Shown here: one piece after another, positions 7,618 to 10,737 of the stretch
Layout: every line of letters begins with the position of its first letter
Numbering within the stretch: position 1 is the stretch's first letter
From: Euperipatoides rowelli
Taxonomy: Eukaryota > Onychophora > Udeonychophora > Euonychophora > Peripatopsidae
Assembly (NCBI GenBank): GCA_003024985.2
Contig: PXIH01S0005678.1
Direction: 5' to 3' (one strand)
DNA: 10,737 nucleotides
Notes under the pieces: generated by a model
The model's input: only the letters and a program-made list of their open reading frames with translations
What the model was told of the DNA's origin: nothing
Database searches by the model: none
Made by a program: the position numbers and the translations under genes

Positions 7618-7755
7618 ACATAAGATTTCTTGTTCCAAAAATAATCAAAATTTTTAGAAATAGTTTTTAATAGTATAAATAATATTGCATTTAATTTTGA
7701 ACAATTTCATTTGAAAGGGAAGATTGTCTGTTATTAGGCTTTCTTATTATCTTAC

Positions 7756-7892
7756 CTCCCATATATAATTTTATTGTGTATCTCTTCAATGAATTGTCTC
7801 CATAAAAACTTGGTTGACATTCATATTCACCAAAATGATGTTCTTTTAAAGAGTCTATGTATAAATTTGCTTTTTGTTTGTCACTCTTCTCA
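7756..7892 (-). CDS. Internal exon: C-terminal half of an immunoglobulin domain of the same receptor (partial gene)
   Basis: This 137-base exon reads as 1 + 45 codons + 1 on the minus strand. Its acceptor is a T-rich tract ending acaag, and its donor is GGGAG|GTAAG, a strong consensus. The peptide contains ANLYIDSLKEHHFGEYEC, the E-to-F strand of an Ig domain: alternating hydrophobics, then G-x-Y-x-C with the second disulfide cysteine at residue 25. A final strand, RYTIKLYMG, follows. The first cysteine and the tryptophan of the domain must lie in an upstream exon entering in phase 2. I did not find that exon between 7893 and the right edge. The exit phase (1) matches the entry of the transmembrane exon, giving ...LYMG-D-DPLT... 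across the splice. Splitting an Ig domain over two exons is known in IL-1R-family genes. The protein would be an extracellular receptor segment next to the membrane. Confidence 0.72.
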
Positions 7893-8865
7893 CTTGTAAA
7901 AAAAATAAAAAGATATGCAGTAGCTTATAATATCATTAAAAAAATTACTGTACTAAAAAAAAATATTCTATTATATATAGATGTTTTAATCAATAAATAG
8001 TGTAACAAAGAATAAAACACAACAAAATAATAATATTTATTAGATATAGGCCCAAGCAATTAATTATCTCTTTATAAGTTTACTTTGAAAAATACTAACC
8101 AAGATACACAAGACAAATTAAATTTCAGTAGAAATTCGATTTATGGTAGCAAAGAATTATGTTGAAATATGATAAGTTTGGACCAAGGAAAAGATAGTCT
8201 CGACCTAATTTAACTTAAACTAAAACTTTCTACTGACTATTCTTCATAACCTGTCATTTATCAATTTTGACGGGATTGGGTTGGGGTATGAAATTCAAAT
8301 ATACATTTATGTACAAATAAGACATTTTGTTTAATATTTAAAATTCTAGAGGAGGTATAGAAAACCTAAAAGAGCAGTTTTGTTTATTTTTTTATCAGGA
8401 ACCTGAATCTATAAAGAAAAACAAATATTGGTGTGGGGGGGGGGGGGGAGAGTGTTTTTTTGATTAATTTTTTTTCTATAAGTTGAATAGTTTAAAAAAA
8501 AAACTAATTTTTGACGATAATTTTACAGTTCTCTAACATTTATTAAATCTATTTTAATCTTAATTTAGTTTTAGAATTTATTAACCTTTGAATTTGTATA
8601 TTTTGATTTTATTTATATTTTATTGGTGTTCATGGTCAACATTCATTAGATAGTAAATAGCATGGCCAATTATTGCCGTTTTAATATTAAATCTTTTTGC
8701 CATATTGATAAACTTTGTATATTGATTTGATTTGATTTCAAGTATTGAAATGACTCAAAAGAGCAATTATTTGCTGTGATTGCAAGTTATAAACTTTGCC
8801 GTTTTGAGATAAACATTGTCATCGGTGTACCTCGTTCTATTGTGTTTAAACTGAATCCTTATTGT
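7893..8865. other. Gene-free stretch upstream of the Ig exon
   Basis: By the gene model this is the intron upstream (minus sense) of the Ig exon. The missing first half of the Ig domain was looked for here and not found. A run of 14 G lies at 8435-8448. GATTTGATTTGATTT at about 8725-8740 is a short tandem. Nothing else is recognised. Confidence 0.5.
8435..8448 (+). repeat. G14 homopolymer
   Basis: A pure run of 14 G in AT-rich sequence, able to form a G-quadruplex in principle. Its length may be unreliable. Confidence 0.9.
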
Positions 8866-8869
8866 TCTA

Positions 8870-9896
8870 AATGACACCGCTGTGCTGGTGTGGCTTATTG
8901 CTCCTCTCCATTGTCTACTAGGATGCCATCATCGTGTCGCTACTCCATCTTGCCATGAAGTGAAGCATTATTGGAAATAATGGATGAAAAACCAGGGTAG
9001 AAAACTGGGTCTAGTATCACTAAATTTGTAAAAATTAAAGTAAGCTGGTTCAAATCTTCGGACCACTTCCCCATTTACCAATGAGAATTCTGTCAATAAG
9101 AGCAGATGATGCTGGGGTGCAATGTGTTTTTGTCACCTTTCGAGTATATAAATCAATTTAACTAGGATTATAGATCTTATCTGATCATCTTATGATTCTT
9201 TCAATCATCTTTCATCTTTTTTATCAATATTGCCTTTTTGGAAATCATTGAGATATTATCAACCACTCAGATAACATTATGAATCAGATATTATCATAGT
9301 CAATTGTTCACCTATCAATCCATTGAAAATCATCTTGTGAAATCATTACAAGCTGATAATAAGAAGATTGAGGATGCTGTTAAGTGAGTCAACCTAGACT
9401 TTTAGATACTGAACTTACAACATGCTGAAGACTATTCAAAGTATGATGGAAGAAGAGAAACAGCCTGCCATGTTATGCAGAACTGAGATGTGTATGCTGA
9501 AGTAAAAGTTTCAAGGTAGAAATTACGCTGCATTGAAATTTACACTGCACTGAAATTCGTATTGAACCCTTTGAAAGAAGAGAGATAATGTCTACAAGAA
9601 TATCTAGGCCTAGCAGTGAACAATTTTAATACAGATCTGTGACGTAACTTTGATATAAATTTTATACAGCAAATTTAGATAGTTTATTTAGTTTATTGGC
9701 CATGCACCAAATGCGTTTTTGAAAATTATAAAATTTGATATATTTTTTTAATGCATAATTATGTCTTTCTAGTGATTCATGCCTAAGTCAATATTTGTAT
9801 GAAACTATATTTTGATAATTTAATGTTAAGCTTTTGGTTTAATTTAAATTATTTGATTAAGGCCGGTATGGCCATAATAAAATACATTATGATGGT
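8870..9896 (+). pseudogene. Eroded CR1-like LINE: ORF1 remains joined to a LINE-type 3' end, ORF2 absent
   Basis: A broken ORF1 reads from ATG 8980 as MDEKPG, stop, KTGSSITKFVKIK up to 9081. It then shifts frame to LSIRADDAGVQC (9090-9125). The following residues VFVTFRVYKSI keep the C-x2-C-x2-W-x-H-x2-C spacing of a PHD finger, with all later ligands mutated. CR1-type LINEs often carry a PHD finger in ORF1. A third block, 9310-9483, reads in one frame through two stops: a helical stretch VKSLQADNKKIEDAVK and then LQHAEDYSKYDG. That resembles the coiled coil and AEDYSRRDN-like motif of such ORF1 proteins. At 9861-9889 GGCCGGTATGGCC followed by ATAATAAAATACATTA looks like a LINE 3' terminal hairpin and tail. 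No reverse transcriptase is visible between 9500 and 9860, so the copy is internally deleted or rearranged. The left boundary is uncertain. Confidence 0.5.
9861..9889 (+). repeat. Probable LINE 3' terminus
   Basis: GGCCGGTATGGCC is a small GGCC/GGCC stem-loop followed by ATAATAAAATACATTA. LINEs of the CR1/L2 group commonly end in a short hairpin plus an A/T-rich simple-repeat tail. The plus orientation agrees with the ORF1 remains at 8980-9483. Confidence 0.4.
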
Positions 9897-9899
9897 GTG

Positions 9900-10737
9900 C
9901 TTATTGGGGGGGTGTGAATCATTAATTAAGAGAGAAGTGTAGATAATACAATTTTAATCTGTTTAAATTTGTTGAATCTTTAAATTTAGTAATAGTGAAA
10001 TAAGTTTTGATTTTTCTTAGGCACATAGATAGGCAGCACAGAATGTAGTATCTCCTACTGTCTAATGAGGTAAATTGACTAATTTCAAGTTATAACTGTA
10101 GTCTCCAGTTTTTCCCCTGTTCGAATGTGTTTCAAAATAGATAGGATGTTTTTTCAGATGCAGTTCCTGACATAATACATTTATTAGATGAGTTTCAAGT
10201 CCACTATTCTTGATGCATTAATTGATATGGCAATCCCTAATCTTCTCATGAAAAATCATGCAGATATTTGTAGTTAGTTTAGTTTCAAACAACTTTCCCA
10301 AAATTGAAATTAATGCCAAATAATGAAATTAGGTAAATATTGTACTACCCTCCTGTACCCTCCTCTTGCTGGTTGTGGCCTGATGTGAAGGTTAAGAAAG
10401 GCAAGAGACTCTGGATGCGTTGGGCGAACAGCATAAAACACACAATCATATTAGTTTACACCTGTGGCAATTCATTACATTAGTGACAAAAGCAAGAAAG
10501 TTTAAAAATAAATAAAATTGAGTTTGTTTTATTTTTTTTTTTGCATTTGATATTCTTGAGTTAGGGGTGAGTTTGATCATGGCCATGATTCCTTAGGTAG
10601 CTTTGACAGGTGCTATCTATTGGGCCATAATCAGACTGAAACACATCATTCTAGAAGTAGTTGCTGCGAAAAGGGAGAAGCAAGTTTGGTGTCTGCATTC
10701 AATCCATTTGTTTTTATTAACTGCACTAATTTGATAT
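9900..10737. other. Gene-free right end
   Basis: I could assign no gene or repeat family. A somewhat richer block at about 10345-10480 is open in more than one frame (see findings). A T-run lies near 10530-10541. The Ig exon expected upstream of 7892 was not recognised here. Confidence 0.45.

Larger units (their letters stand above)
2435..7755 (-). other. Large phase-1 intron of the receptor gene
   Basis: The intron spans 5,321 bases between the Ig exon and the transmembrane exon, with GT at 7755-7754 and AG at 2436-2435 on the minus strand. It is phase 1 at both borders. It contains two SINEs, one MITE, a LINE 3' fragment and the tandem satellite. I saw no further exon inside it, and the phase match argues that none is needed. 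Confidence 0.65.

Noticed and set aside
8873-8926. Signal-peptide-like short frame (MTPLCWCGLLLLSIVY)
   Set aside because: It stops after 16 codons with no good donor, and lies in the presumed 5' part of the eroded LINE.
9033-9150. Possible first half of the missing Ig domain on the minus strand (C and W about 16 residues apart in THCTPASS...GKWGSG)
   Set aside because: There is no convincing splice border in the required phase 2, no Ig-like strand pattern, and the plus strand reads better as LINE ORF1.
9081-9158. Plus-strand Ig-domain end (SIRADDAGVQC resembling D-x-G-x-Y-x-C)
   Set aside because: The Tyr position is missing, and the following residues match PHD-finger spacing. Together with MDEKPG...KTGSS upstream, this fits LINE ORF1 better.
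9340-9390. Strong-looking splice donor GTTAA|GTGAGT on the plus strand
   Set aside because: There is no matching acceptor or open exon in a consistent frame, and the frame continues through it with LINE-like sequence.

Overview
The window is AT-rich eukaryotic DNA, dense in homopolymers and transposon remains, with no long ORF. It reads as the intronic part of an invertebrate gene. A mollusc or another lophotrochozoan fits best, judging from the tRNA-derived SINEs, the CR1-like LINE debris and an Ig/IL-1R-like receptor gene. That assignment is inference; nothing in the sequence names a species.

The only host gene I can support lies on the minus strand as two short exons. The exon at 7756-7892 encodes the second half of an immunoglobulin domain (F-G-E-Y-E-C). 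The exon at 2273-2434 encodes a short extracellular stalk, one transmembrane helix and a juxtamembrane stretch (FRLDIQVCLHNRYG) resembling the IL-1 receptor family just ahead of its TIR domain. Both exons have GT/AG borders and their phases match (1 to 1), so they should splice directly across a 5,321-bp intron. The TIR exon(s) should lie beyond the left edge. The rest of the ectodomain should lie beyond the right edge or in exons I could not see.

Layout from left to right. Positions 1-770 have no gene. A tRNA-derived SINE (771-900) abuts a perfect 67-bp palindrome (911-977). A 646-bp element with long inverted ends follows (1101-1746), then a degenerate GGATA-type microsatellite and the transmembrane exon. 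The large intron holds a second SINE (3585-3715), a TA-flanked 817-bp MITE with GGGCAAAAYGG ends (4142-4958), the 3' end of a LINE on the minus strand (5091-5600), a third SINE (5695-5850) and a roughly 170-bp tandem satellite (6551-7501). Each full satellite unit carries an AGATGGCGCT motif like the CTCF core. Right of the Ig exon, 8870-9896 holds a badly eroded CR1-like LINE on the plus strand: ORF1 with PHD-finger and coiled-coil remains, then a LINE-like 3' end with no visible reverse transcriptase between them. The last 0.8 kb has no recognised gene.

The most noteworthy items are the intronic array of same-orientation CTCF-like motifs, the near-perfect palindrome beside a SINE, and the probable Ig-TIR receptor gene that hosts all of this.
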